Positions 44,910-54,143 of a stretch of DNA of 64,000 nt are shown here, piece after piece. The notes below the pieces were generated by a model. The model was given only the letters and a program-made list of their open reading frames with translations. It was not told the origin of the DNA and ran no database searches. Origin of the DNA: Bradyrhizobium genosp. SA-3 (GTDB lineage Bacteria; Pseudomonadota; Alphaproteobacteria; Rhizobiales; Xanthobacteraceae). The DNA is taken from contig NZ_PSRT01000006.1 of NCBI RefSeq assembly GCF_004212635.1, positions 41,884-105,883 on the forward strand, written 5' to 3'. The stretch's first letter is position 1. The number at the start of each line of letters is the position of its first letter. The position numbers were made by a program, and so were the translations under genes.

Positions 44910-46343
44910 TCAATTCGGTGGCGCCGTCGGGGCGGCGCCTAGCTGCTCGGCGCCTGGCGGGGGTGTGGTCCCCGATGGCATGGTGGTCGGCTGCGCTGCG
45001 TCCTTTGGGGAGCGGCCGACGATAATTGTGAGCAGACCCGCGCCCCACAGCCGCTGCGCTGCTCTCTTGGCGTCCTCCAACGTCACCCCATCGACCACGG
45101 CGTTGTGCTTTTCGAAATAGTCGATGGGCAGCTTGTCAAGCTGATGCTGCAACAGCGTTCGCGCAAGCTTTGATGATGTGTTGAGAGCCAGTACTTGCGA
45201 GCCCTTCAGGTAGGACTTTGCATCATCGAGTTCCTGCTGAGTCGGTCCTTCCTCGGCGATGTGGCGGACCTGCTTCTCGATTTCTTCGACCGTTTCGCCG
45301 GCACGATCGGCGTAGGTGCCGCTATTGCCGAGAAACATGGCTGAATGATCCAACCAGACCAGGTTCTCACGGACCGAATAGGCCAGTCCGCGCTTCTCGC
45401 GGATTTCGCGGAACAGGCGCGACGTCAGGCCGGCACCGCCGAGAATGTGGTTGACGACATAGGCGGCCATGAAATCGGGCTCGCCGCGACGGACGGCTGG
45501 ACCGCCAAAAGTCACAGCTGTCTGCGGCACGTCGAGCGGAATAAAGACCCGCTGCGGCGGCTTTGCTGCGACGACTTCGGGAACCGGCGTCACTTCCGCT
45601 TTGGTCGGCAGGCTGCCAAAGGACTTGTCGAGCAGTTTGCAGAGGACCCCTGGATCGACGTCGCCGACCACCGCGATCTTGAGCGTGTCTTTTGCGATCA
45701 CGCGTCGGACATAGCCCTTGAGATCCGCGACCTCGATCTTCGGCACGCTTTCCAGCGAGCCTCCGGCTGGGCGAGCATAAGGATGATCGCTAAAGGCGAC
45801 TTCGAGGAACTTGCGATGGGCCAGAGACGAAGGATCGGTCGAGTTGTGCCGAAGGCGCGCAAGCACAGTGGCACGGATCCGTTCGATATCGGCCGCGTCG
45901 AAACGCGGCGAGGTTAGCGCCATCCGTAAAAGTTCGAAGGCCTCGTCCGCGTTGTCCTCGAGCGTGCGCAAGGCACCGCGGAAGTGATCATGGGTCGAGC
46001 GAAAACCCAGCTCGATGGCACGACGGTCGAGCCGCTCATGAAAGGTCTTGAAGTCAAGGTCGCCGGAACCTTCCTTGAGCAGGCCAGCAACCATGTGGCC
46101 TACGCCAGGTTTTTGAGGTGGGTCCTGAGTCGCGCCGCCGGTGAAGGCAAATTCCATCGCGATCAACGGGACAGTGGAATCCTGCACGAACCAGGCTTCT
46201 ATGCCGCAAGACGAAACCAGGCGCTTGATCCCGGTCCGCGCAAGCGTCCTCGTGGCCGCAAGCGAATTTGGCGAAGCGAGCATCGCGATTGGGAGCGAGG
46301 CTCCCCCGAGGAGGATCCCACGTCGTGTGCAAGGATAGATCAC
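44910..46343 (-). CDS. M16 peptidase-like subunit lacking the zinc motif
   Basis: The 477-residue protein belongs to the M16 (pitrilysin/PqqL) family: ALEFAFTGGATQDPPQKPGVGHMVAGLLKEGSG at the N-terminus, then GDVDPGVLCKLLDKSFGSLP and NHILGGAGLTSRLFREIREKRGLAYSV. The position of the zinc motif HXXEH has HMVAGLL instead, so it should be the non-catalytic partner. The GTG at 46343 overlaps the stop of the catalytic gene by one base (TAGTG). A hydrophobic start (GILLGGASLPIAMLASP) suggests export. The C-terminus is proline-rich. Confidence 0.86.
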   Translation of the reverse strand: MIYPCTRRGILLGGASLPIAMLASPNSLAATRTLARTGIKRLVSSCGIEAWFVQDSTVPLIAMEFAFTGGATQDPPQKPGVGHMVAGLLKEGSGDLDFKTFHERLDRRAIELGFRSTHDHFRGALRTLEDNADEAFELLRMALTSPRFDAADIERIRATVLARLRHNSTDPSSLAHRKFLEVAFSDHPYARPAGGSLESVPKIEVADLKGYVRRVIAKDTLKIAVVGDVDPGVLCKLLDKSFGSLPTKAEVTPVPEVVAAKPPQRVFIPLDVPQTAVTFGGPAVRRGEPDFMAAYVVNHILGGAGLTSRLFREIREKRGLAYSVRENLVWLDHSAMFLGNSGTYADRAGETVEEIEKQVRHIAEEGPTQQELDDAKSYLKGSQVLALNTSSKLARTLLQHQLDKLPIDYFEKHNAVVDGVTLEDAKRAAQRLWGAGLLTIIVGRSPKDAAQPTTMPSGTTPPPGAEQLGAAPTAPPN

Positions 46344-47791
46344 TAGAGCGTCTCCCCGTAGTTTGGCGTAGACTCTTTGATGAGATAGCCGGTCACCGAT
46401 CGTTTTTTGTCGAGCCATTTCCGCACGGCCTCGTGCACCTGCTGTGCACTGACCGAGCGGATGCCGTCCGGCCAACCGCGAATATCGTCGATGCATAGTC
46501 CCGTTGTCAGGCCGCGGCCATACCAGCGCGCGAGCATTTCCTGATCGTCCTGGGCGTAGGTTATCTGCGCGATCAGCCGCGTCTTGACCCGATCGAGATC
46601 TTCGGTGCTCGCGGGATTACGCGTAATGTCGGCGATTACCTCGTCGATGGAGCGCTCGATCTGGCTGAGTTTGACGCCAGGTTTTGGTATGGCAGAGATC
46701 GCGAATTGCGAGGGATCGAGCGCGGCAGAGTGGTAGCTCGCTCTGGCAGCGACCGCGAGCTGCTTTTCGACCACCAGCGAGCGATAGAGATATGAGTTGA
46801 CGCCGCCGCCCATCAACTGCTGTAGCACGCCAAGCACTGGACCCTCGCCGGCGGCTGCGGTGCGAGCCGACGGTACGAGATAATAGCGGTGCAGGGCTGG
46901 CTGCTCGACGCGGGAATCGGCCAACGTCACTGTGCGCGGCGCCGCCGGCGTCGGCTCCTGCGGCCGCAGGCGTTCCAGGGGAATCGATGGTTGCGTGGGG
47001 ATGGCGCCAAACGTCTTCTCCAACATCGAGCGGACTTCCTTGGGAGCGACGTCTCCAGCGACAATCAGGATCGCGTTGTTCGGTGCATAGAAGCGCTTGT
47101 AGAAGGTAAGCGCGTCCTCTCGGGTCAGCTTTTCGATTTCCTGGCGCCACCCGATAATGGGGCGACCGTAGGGGTGGTTGAGGTAAAGCGCCGCCATCAC
47201 CTGCTCAGCGAGCCGTTCACCTGGACGGTTAGCGACGCTCTTATTGAATTCCTCCAGCACGACGTCGCGCTCGGACAGCACGCTCTCATCTTTGAGAATG
47301 AGACCGGTCATGCGGTCGGATTCAAATTCCATCATCTTGCCGAGGTGCTCGCGCGGCACGTTCTGGAAGTAGCTGGTGTAGTCGAATCCGGTGAAGGCGT
47401 TCTGATTGCCGCCGGCGCGGAGCACGGCCTTGGAGAATTCATTCGCCGGATATTTGGAGGTGCCCTTGAACATCAGGTGTTCGAGGAAATGCGCAAGCCC
47501 CGATTTGCCAGGCGGCTCGTCGGCGGAACCGACCTTATACCAGATCATCTGAGTCACAACGGGTGTGCGATGATCCGGGATCACGACCACCTCCAAACCG
47601 TTCTGAAGCGTGAAGCTAGCTGGTCGATCTGATCTGATCGTGTCGGGAAAGACGCTACCCTCTTCAGGAAGGTATAAGTCAGTGCCATCATCCGTTCCGT
47701 GCTTGACCGCCGGCGCGGTGCGCCTCGTCGAGTCGGAGGCTTTAGCGGCGGTACCTCCCGCCTTGGCGGTGACCGAAATCCGGTTCTTCAT
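46343..47791 (-). CDS. M16 zinc peptidase, catalytic subunit
   Basis: The 482-residue protein carries the inverted zinc motif HFLEH (SGLAHFLEHLMFKGTSKYPA) and the downstream glutamate in the ESDRMTGL/VVLEEFN region, typical of active M16 peptidases. The C-terminal half has the GGGVNSYLYRSLVVEKQLAV segment. The ATG at 47791 follows AAGGCGATGCC; the 115 upstream codons of the open frame do not look like protein. Together with the next gene it probably forms a heterodimer in the cell envelope. A NifA-type promoter lies 90-215 bp upstream. Confidence 0.88.
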   Translation of the reverse strand: MKNRISVTAKAGGTAAKASDSTRRTAPAVKHGTDDGTDLYLPEEGSVFPDTIRSDRPASFTLQNGLEVVVIPDHRTPVVTQMIWYKVGSADEPPGKSGLAHFLEHLMFKGTSKYPANEFSKAVLRAGGNQNAFTGFDYTSYFQNVPREHLGKMMEFESDRMTGLILKDESVLSERDVVLEEFNKSVANRPGERLAEQVMAALYLNHPYGRPIIGWRQEIEKLTREDALTFYKRFYAPNNAILIVAGDVAPKEVRSMLEKTFGAIPTQPSIPLERLRPQEPTPAAPRTVTLADSRVEQPALHRYYLVPSARTAAAGEGPVLGVLQQLMGGGVNSYLYRSLVVEKQLAVAARASYHSAALDPSQFAISAIPKPGVKLSQIERSIDEVIADITRNPASTEDLDRVKTRLIAQITYAQDDQEMLARWYGRGLTTGLCIDDIRGWPDGIRSVSAQQVHEAVRKWLDKKRSVTGYLIKESTPNYGETL

Positions 47792-47880
47792 GGCATCGCC
47801 TTTCGTTCCATACTGATCCACGTTTGTGGCGGACAAATCCGACAAAGCGGGGAGCCGCACGTCGTTTGGCAAAACAGCAG

Positions 47881-47896
47881 AGCAAAGGCCGGACCA
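47881..47896 (-). promoter_or_regulatory. sigma-54 -24/-12 promoter of the M16 peptidase pair
   Basis: The minus strand reads TGGTCCGGCCTTTGCT with correct GG-N10-GC spacing and two mismatches in the -24 block. It lies 90 bp from the start at 47791. Confidence 0.72.
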
Positions 47897-47990
47897 ATTG
47901 CCGGATGGCGTACTCACGGTCGGGCGCACGCCAACTGGACACAAAACAGAACTGGCGCGTACTATTCTGGCCAAAGGTGAACCGTCGACA

Positions 47991-48006
47991 TGTCGTGAAC
48001 ACGACA
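47991..48006 (-). promoter_or_regulatory. NifA upstream activator sequence of the M16 peptidase pair
   Basis: TGTCGTGAACACGACA is a perfect, fully palindromic TGT-N10-ACA site, 95 bp upstream of the -24 block at 47896. Confidence 0.8.
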
Positions 48007-48113
48007 TTGCGCACAACGCGTCAGGACAACTTGGCGTTACTGATAGAATGGAAACTAAAAGGTGGATTGAGCGGCGATATGACGCCCGTGCAACTCTCGT
48101 TACAGATCTTGCT

Positions 48114-48824
48114 CTACACGATGAGTGGCTTGGCAATATTTCTCATGGTCGCGAGGCGGGAATCGGCGAGCAGCTCCTTGGAGTACACTGCGCCGAAGTA
48201 GTCGAGGACGAAGGTGCCTGAATAACGTAGATTATCGGCCGCACGGATTAGGTTATCGAGAATTGTGGCGGCTTGGTCGATGCGGTCGCGATAGCGTGCG
48301 CGGATAACGTTGACGGCGTTCATCGAGTGGACCGCCTCGTCGGCAATAACCTCCCGCAGCCAATGATGGAACGTGTCGTTCCCAAGGGCGTCATAAAATG
48401 GCTTTTCTGCTGCATAGGCGCGGCAAGTGCACATCTCATCAAACGCGATTATAACCATTAGGGAGAATTCGTCCTTCAGGTGTTCAACGATCGGACCAAA
48501 ATCATGCGTTCGGGCCTCCAATCTCGCCCGAAGATCCTTTTCCGATCCGTCAGCCACAAGTTCAATGATTCGGATGAATCCGTCGGTGTGGCGCTCTTCG
48601 TCAATCGCCCAAGCGTTGAAGAATGCCGCGGCTTCATCGGAAGCAATAAGATTTCGCGCCACTAATTCTTGTTTCAGATAACGGGCGTCATATTCCGTGT
48701 ACAGATCAGGCCACAATTTGTCCCAACGTGCACGGACAGCCGACGGCTCGGCGGCGAACATCGCTGGCGTAAGAGCATCGAATAATTCTTTTGGACTCCA
48801 GTTCCGTCGAAACGGCGTGATCAT
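48114..48824 (-). CDS. ferritin-like di-iron protein
   Basis: The 236-residue all-helical protein has two metal-type motifs: AWAIDEERHTDGFIRI (EEXXH) near residue 75 and VIADEAVHSMNAVNVI near residue 165, with helices in between (SLMVIIAFDEMCTCRAYAAEKPFY). This is the pattern of ferritin-like di-iron oxygenases or oxidases. The substrate is unknown. The ATG at 48824 has AGGGGC ahead of it. It lies upstream of the M16 pair in the same direction with 320 bp between, which contain the M16 promoter, so it is probably a separate unit. Confidence 0.75.
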   Translation of the reverse strand: MITPFRRNWSPKELFDALTPAMFAAEPSAVRARWDKLWPDLYTEYDARYLKQELVARNLIASDEAAAFFNAWAIDEERHTDGFIRIIELVADGSEKDLRARLEARTHDFGPIVEHLKDEFSLMVIIAFDEMCTCRAYAAEKPFYDALGNDTFHHWLREVIADEAVHSMNAVNVIRARYRDRIDQAATILDNLIRAADNLRYSGTFVLDYFGAVYSKELLADSRLATMRNIAKPLIV

Positions 48825-49991
48825 CCGAGTGCCCCTAATCGCGTACGCTGCAAGCGCTCCGGCGCTACATTGTTGTCATCTGTTGTCAGCCGTACGCTCG
48901 CACAGCATATGCTACAAACAAACAAAGGATGCCGTCGTCTCCTTGTTTTGGTAGGCTGATGCCCAAAGGCCTTTCGGCTGGCTGGTGCCTCCCCTTGAAT
49001 GGCGCAGTAGCCTTTCATGATACACACGACCGCAAAACCAGGGACACTCGTCATTGCTAGTCGCCCGTCCAACACGGCCTCACCTGACTCCGGCGGGGCC
49101 GCCATGCTGAAAGGCACCATAGTTTCAGCAGATCCACGACACCGCCTGTTGAGGGGTAGGACTGCGGCACGTTTTGAAGCACAATTAGCGGCACACGTGG
49201 CATCGGATGGGAGGCCCGGGCCCCAATCGGATGTGCACCAAGGGGTGGTTAGTCTGCGAGATCCCGGCCGTTAGCCTCGTTCCCATAGCCTTTTACTTTT
49301 CGGCACTTGCGGCGATACTATTTGAGATGAGCATCGATGAGTATCTCTGGCCTTCTTCGATTCCGCTTAATTCTCGGCGAATCCCTGTGCACTCCCGCCG
49401 CGCAAGCGCATCGCTAAATCAAGTAAACCGAGCCACGGAAGGTTATGCGATTACCTACACGACCTCGTAGATCGCCTAGGGTTGCGGGATTAAGAGGATT
49501 TGTCACTAAGCAGCACTTCGGTTGTCGACCGGCGAGGTAACAACTGCTCAGTCTCGCTAGCTTCGATGAGACGGAGGAAGTCACAGTTGTGTGCCGTTTG
49601 CTGTTTATGGAGGCAAGGGGATGCCGACAAAGCACCGGCCCTCTCCGTCCTTCAAATCACGAATAAACGGATTGCTCACTACTCTTGAGGATTCGAAAGA
49701 CAGGCCAGATCGCAGTCATCTGATTGAGATTGCAAGCCGAGACGTGCCTCGTTCCGTTAGCTATTTCTACATTCCGCTTAACTGAGACAACGGGGTGCAG
49801 AAGCGCCCGGATGGAGCACTGCCGAGCCGGCTTTTATGTGGATGTGCTCCTTGTGGAAGACGTTCATTATCGGCCCTCTCATGCCGGCAAGATTCTGCCA
49901 ACCATTCACGCCTTCCACTCCGATCGCTAACGGATCGAAAACGGTTTTCGAGCAAGTTCTTGCCCGGGATAGCAGGGGAGGAGATCCACAC
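48825..49991. other. 1.2 kb with nothing recognised
   Basis: Only short frames without family features. No tts box or -24/-12 element was found in front of the di-iron gene. Confidence 0.45.
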
Positions 49992-50177
49992 ATGACCGGA
50001 CCGGCCGTTATGGAAAACGTGCGCCGCTATCGCGCGATAGCTTCGTTGTGCCGTCAGTCCGCCGCATTTCGGCCAATCCAACGGGACTCATTACTAGCGC
50101 AAGCTGCAGAGTGGGAGGAACGCGCGATCGCGGAGCTCGAGAGATACTTTAGTTCCTCGGCCGCATGTTTTCGTTGA
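49992..50177 (+). CDS. small hypothetical protein, 61 residues
   Basis: ATG at 49992 follows GGGAGGAGATCCACAC, a strong ribosome site. The product (MENVRRYRAIASLCRQSAAF near its start, then LLAQAAEWEERAIAELERYF) is a charged helical protein of a type common in Bradyrhizobium genomes. The function is unknown. Confidence 0.6.
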   Translation: MTGPAVMENVRRYRAIASLCRQSAAFRPIQRDSLLAQAAEWEERAIAELERYFSSSAACFR

Positions 50178-50279
50178 CGGCAGCGGGCGCTTCGCAGATC
50201 TACGATCGAACAATAAGTAAGGTTCACGAGGGAGAACGGTGGCCAGGTGATCCGGTTGCGCAAGCCAGCCCTGGTGAAA

Positions 50280-50830
50280 TCATGTCGGCGTTGGCGCTAC
50301 TGTCTTCAGCTGCGGCAAAGATATAAGCTGCCTGCTCGCGCATTTGGCATCTTTGTTCTTGTTCCACTTGTCGCCCCGCTTGGCGGGATCAAGCGCGATC
50401 ATCGCGTTACTTACCTCAGCAAACCCCAACGCTGCTGCGCGAGCTTTCGCTGGGCGATTGAATGCGTAGAGAGGACGAGCGATTCGTCGCCATCGAGCCG
50501 GAGCTGTCGTTCCAGGAGGATATCGCCTGGGTTGTTGGCCAGCGGATGAGTGACCCTGAGATCTAATCGTCGAGGTGCTGTCATCTCGTCCAGGAAACTT
50601 ATCGCGCTCGACGGAACACTTTGAGATATCAACCGCTGGCGGCTCGGAAACAAGCGAGTACGGCGGGGTTGCCATCCAAGATCGACCGGAGGAAGAATTC
50701 GATGGCGCCCAATTCTTAGTAGAGACTATGTCCTGGAAACGTTTGACTATCAGTTCAGTACGACCCATTGTTCGTGGGTCGGTCGCGGATACACTTGGCG
50801 TGTGGTTGGGTTACTGATTTGGTTATACAT
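50280..50830 (-). pseudogene. broken effector-like sequence behind a tts box
   Basis: Below the tts box at 50902-50932, an ATG at 50830 opens a 26-codon frame (MYNQISNPTTRQVYPRPTHE) that ends in a stop. Further down, two frames carry coding-like pieces: MTAPRRLDLRVTHPLANNPGD...HSIAQRKLAQQRW, and then NAMIALDPAKRGDKWNKNKDAKC in the next frame. This looks like a type III substrate gene broken by stops and frameshifts. I cannot name the effector. Confidence 0.42.
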
Positions 50831-50901
50831 GCCGGTTTCATTGTACGAACTGTCGCTTCGCCGGGAATTTAACTCTTGAGCCTCCACGGCGGCTGATAAT
50901 C

Positions 50902-50932
50902 GGCTAGCTGTCGGTAAGCTGACAGAGAGGCA
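50902..50932 (-). promoter_or_regulatory. tts box pointing into broken effector-like sequence
   Basis: The minus strand reads CTGTCAGCTTACCGACAGCT, agreeing with the tts consensus except one position. It stands between the TPR lipoprotein gene end (50971) and the broken sequence below. Confidence 0.75.
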
Positions 50933-50970
50933 CCGAGCAACTGCGATCCGCTCTTGTTCGTTGGCTACGT

Positions 50971-51555
50971 CTAACGGTACGGTGCGTGCCGGCCATCCGC
51001 TTGCAGTTGTGGACCCGGATTGCCGTTCTGCGTCGTCCCTTCAAGGGCGAGCGACAGCTTGAGATTGTTGCTCAACATCGGATTTTCTGGGTCAATTGCC
51101 AGAGCTTGGCGGTATAGCGTTTGCGCCTCGTGATGGCGGCCCTCGTGATCGAGCACAACACCTTTGGCATTCAGTGCGCGCAGGTCGCCGGGTGCTGCAA
51201 GCAAGATGTTGTCGAGCACCTCAAGCGCCTCATCAGGGCTTTCACGCATCAGCAGGCCCCGCGCAAGAGGAATCGCTGCATCGACATTATCCGGTCGTTG
51301 CTTCAGCGCATCGCGCAAAGCCTTCTCGTCAGCATCCTGACCGAGGGCGTGAGAGATGCGCTCGCGAATAGCTGGATCGACCTCCTTGGCCCCAACCAGC
51401 TCTGCCGTAGACGCCGGCTGCTGTGAAAGACCCGACTTGTGCGAGTTAGCGCAACCCGCGAGCAGCACGATGACAAGCATGGGGAGAAAGGCCGAGCACG
51501 AATGGCGACGAAAGTTACGCCAGCGCCGCAGAACATTAATCTTACATGAATTCAT
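50971..51555 (-). CDS. TPR lipoprotein of the T3SS locus (y4yS-like)
   Basis: The 194-residue protein has a lipoprotein signal ending in LVIVLLAGCANS and then tetratricopeptide-type repeats: DEKALRDALKQRPDNVDAAIPLARGLLMRESPDEALEVLDN and GDLRALNAKGVVLDHEGRHHEAQTLYRQALAIDPENP. Its place directly after rhcV matches y4yS in the Rhizobium NGR234 T3SS operon. It may help secretin assembly in the outer membrane; that is inference. The ATG at 51555 is set by the signal peptide. Confidence 0.82.
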   Translation of the reverse strand: MNSCKINVLRRWRNFRRHSCSAFLPMLVIVLLAGCANSHKSGLSQQPASTAELVGAKEVDPAIRERISHALGQDADEKALRDALKQRPDNVDAAIPLARGLLMRESPDEALEVLDNILLAAPGDLRALNAKGVVLDHEGRHHEAQTLYRQALAIDPENPMLSNNLKLSLALEGTTQNGNPGPQLQADGRHAPYR

Positions 51556-51586
51556 AAGCGACCTCACGACCACACACCTGTGCTCG

Positions 51587-53704
51587 TCAGCCAGCCGCAG
51601 GGAGGAGGTCACGATGCCCGCCTGTAGGAGTCTTGTCCTTGCCAGGCGCAAGTTTGACGGAGCCAATCGGCTGGACGGTGAAATCCGAGGCGAGATCCTG
51701 ATACGAGAGAACAGGTAGGTCTATTCCATTGCGGGTGAGAAAGCCGCGGACGAAGCGCCGGATATCCATCGAGCCCAGGATAACTGGCTGGTTCTGACTG
51801 CGCGCGATGCTCGAATGGATCTGGCGAAATTGTGAAAGTAGCATCTCGCTTTGCCGATCCTCCAAAACGAGGTAGGGACCGACAGCGGTCTCGCGCACCG
51901 CACCTCGCACGATATCCTCGGTCTCACGCTCGACGATAAAGGCCGCCACAACACGATGGGCGTTGGCATAGCGGTGACAGATCTGCCGCTTCAGAACGGA
52001 GCGCACATATTCGGTGAGCAGTACGGCATTTTGCTCCCGTTCGCTCCATTCTGCAAGCGCCTCCAGAACCAAACGGGTGTTCCGGATCGGGATGCCCTCG
52101 TCCAGCAAGCGACGTAGGACATCCGCGATGCGAGGGATCGGTGTCGTGCGCAGCACCTCCTTCACCAGATCGGCATATTCCTGCTCCATCCGGCTAAGCA
52201 ACTGACGCGTTTCCTGAATGCCCACCAGGCGCTGTGCATAGCGTGTCAACGTCGACTGGACGCGCAAGGCGATGATTTCGCTCGGACGGTGGTGCCCTAT
52301 TCCGGCAGCTTTGAGAGCAGGCGCATGGCCTTGTTCGATCCAGATCCGATTCGTGTCTGGGTCCCGCCAAAAGGGGATCCCGCTCAATTCAATGTTCGCC
52401 ACGTCGTCGTTAAGTAAGAGTTGTGTCGGGTCAATGGCGCCCTCTTCCACCGGCACTCCTTCGACATCCACCCGGAATTGCGATTGGGCCAGGTGCTGTG
52501 CGCTTTGGGCGGGAATGCGTGGAATTGTGATGCCAAGATCAGCTGAAACCAGTGCCGAAACCCGTGCGACGCACTGCTCGAGTTCCCCTACGTCGATTGC
52601 CTGCATCAGGCTCGGCGCCAGCAACAGCGTAATCGGGAGTGCCTCCGCGGGCACGGTTTGCTTCTGACCTTGTGCGGAAGCGGGAGCCGAACCGGTGGGA
52701 CCGGCGCTGCTCTTGGGAGCGGTCTTGCCCTCTTGCACGCCAACCTTGAGAAAGCTGGCGGCGGAGAACAGCGCGGCCAGTATGACAAAGGGGGGCAAAG
52801 GGAAGCCAGGAACGAATCCCATCACAAGCAAGACACAGGAGGCCAAGCGTAGCGCTTGTGTGCTGGCCGTAAGTTGGTTGACGATATCGGCGCCGAGATT
52901 GAGTCTGGAAGGACCGTTGACACGAGTGACAATGGTTGCGGCTGTAATTGACAGCAGCAGGGCCGGAATTTGCGAAATGAGCGCATCACCGATCGTCAGG
53001 ATGGTGTATTGATGCATCGCCTCCTCGAGGGACATGCCCTTGGAGAGCGATCCGATCGTGATGCCACCCAGCATGTTGATGCAGATGACTATTAGTCCGG
53101 CTATGGCATCGCCCTTCACGAATTTCATGGCGCCGTCCATCGCGCCGTGCAGTTGGCTTTCTCGCTCCAGCGCGCCGCGCCGGCTGCGGGCTTCGTGCTG
53201 ATCGATATGGCCGTTGCGCAGCTCCGCGTCGATAGCCATCTGCTTGCCCGGCAGCGCATGGAGCGTGAAGCGCGCCGATACCTCCGCCACCCGTTCGGCG
53301 CCCTTGGCGAGAACCATGAACTGCACCATGGTCACGATCAGGAATATGACAATGCCGACGGCGATGTTGCCGGATATGACGAAATCGCCGAACGTATGGA
53401 TGATGCTGCCGGCATCGCCCTCGGCTAGGATCAGTCGCGTCGTTGCAACGGTAAGAGCGAGACGAAAGACGGTGGAGATCAGGATGACGCCCGGCAGGGA
53501 CGAAAAGTCGAGCGGCGTGTTGAGATACAGGGCTACCATCAACAGCAATATGGCAAATCCCAGATTGAAGCCGATCAGCATGTCGATCACGACGATCGGG
53601 ATCGGCATGATCATCATTCCGATCGCCAGAAGAAGCATCAACGCGACCATCAAATCCGGGTGAGCCGGCGCGCGCGTGATGAGATTTCGTAGAAGGTTGG
53701 CCAT
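51587..53704 (-). CDS. rhcV: T3SS export-gate protein RhcV (SctV/FlhA family)
   Basis: RhcV is the inner-membrane export gate whose cytoplasmic ring receives substrates. The 705-residue protein starts with a series of membrane segments (LMVALMLLLAIGMMIMPIPIVVIDMLI and following) and has the FHIPEP-region equivalent in the GKQMAIDAELRNGHIDQHEARSRRGALERESQLHGAMDGAMKFVKGDAIAG stretch. A large cytoplasmic domain begins at about residue 350. The ATG at 53704 is 8 bp after the preceding gene stop. Only the first half is membrane-embedded. Confidence 0.96.
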   Translation of the reverse strand: MANLLRNLITRAPAHPDLMVALMLLLAIGMMIMPIPIVVIDMLIGFNLGFAILLLMVALYLNTPLDFSSLPGVILISTVFRLALTVATTRLILAEGDAGSIIHTFGDFVISGNIAVGIVIFLIVTMVQFMVLAKGAERVAEVSARFTLHALPGKQMAIDAELRNGHIDQHEARSRRGALERESQLHGAMDGAMKFVKGDAIAGLIVICINMLGGITIGSLSKGMSLEEAMHQYTILTIGDALISQIPALLLSITAATIVTRVNGPSRLNLGADIVNQLTASTQALRLASCVLLVMGFVPGFPLPPFVILAALFSAASFLKVGVQEGKTAPKSSAGPTGSAPASAQGQKQTVPAEALPITLLLAPSLMQAIDVGELEQCVARVSALVSADLGITIPRIPAQSAQHLAQSQFRVDVEGVPVEEGAIDPTQLLLNDDVANIELSGIPFWRDPDTNRIWIEQGHAPALKAAGIGHHRPSEIIALRVQSTLTRYAQRLVGIQETRQLLSRMEQEYADLVKEVLRTTPIPRIADVLRRLLDEGIPIRNTRLVLEALAEWSEREQNAVLLTEYVRSVLKRQICHRYANAHRVVAAFIVERETEDIVRGAVRETAVGPYLVLEDRQSEMLLSQFRQIHSSIARSQNQPVILGSMDIRRFVRGFLTRNGIDLPVLSYQDLASDFTVQPIGSVKLAPGKDKTPTGGHRDLLPAAG

Positions 53705-53712
53705 GAGAAGCC

Positions 53713-54141
53713 TTATTGTTGTTTGATTGCAGCTGTGCTGCCCCGCAACAAAACATAGCGTTTGAAGACGGCTTGCGCTTCGGTGATGCGGCCAGCGTGA
53801 CGCAGGGCGTGGCTGCGCATCAGCATCAAGGGCGGAGCCGAAGACGGCTCGTCATCCAGTTTGTCCAGCCTGTCCAATACCGACAGTGCTTCGTCACCGC
53901 GACGCTCCGAGATGAGAGCGTAGGCCAGGATGCGGAGCAGGCCGATGTCTTGAGACTGTTCGTGAGCGACCAGCCGCAACAGAGCCAGGCTCTGGGCGCT
54001 CTGTCCGCACGCAAGGTAGACATAAGAAAGCACGCAGAGCAAATCTCGCTCCGGCGCGGAGATCAGGTCGACAGCGCCGGCTTCGGAAACGATTGGCGGC
54101 TGTGTAGATGTGAAGTGTTGCACTTTGTCTGGCCCGACCAT
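53713..54141 (-). CDS. T3SS-locus TPR-like chaperone protein
   Basis: The 142-residue protein consists of helical pairs (VYLACGQSAQSLALLRLVAHEQSQDIGLLRILAYALISERRGDEALSVLD, MRSHALRHAGRITEAQAVFKRYVLL) as in SctG/YscG-type or LcrH-type TPR chaperones. It is followed 8 bp later by rhcV, and its ATG is 2 bp after the stop of the gene before it. It probably guards a needle or translocator subunit, but the partner is unknown. Confidence 0.7.
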   Translation of the reverse strand: MVGPDKVQHFTSTQPPIVSEAGAVDLISAPERDLLCVLSYVYLACGQSAQSLALLRLVAHEQSQDIGLLRILAYALISERRGDEALSVLDRLDKLDDEPSSAPPLMLMRSHALRHAGRITEAQAVFKRYVLLRGSTAAIKQQ

Positions 54142-54143
54142 CG

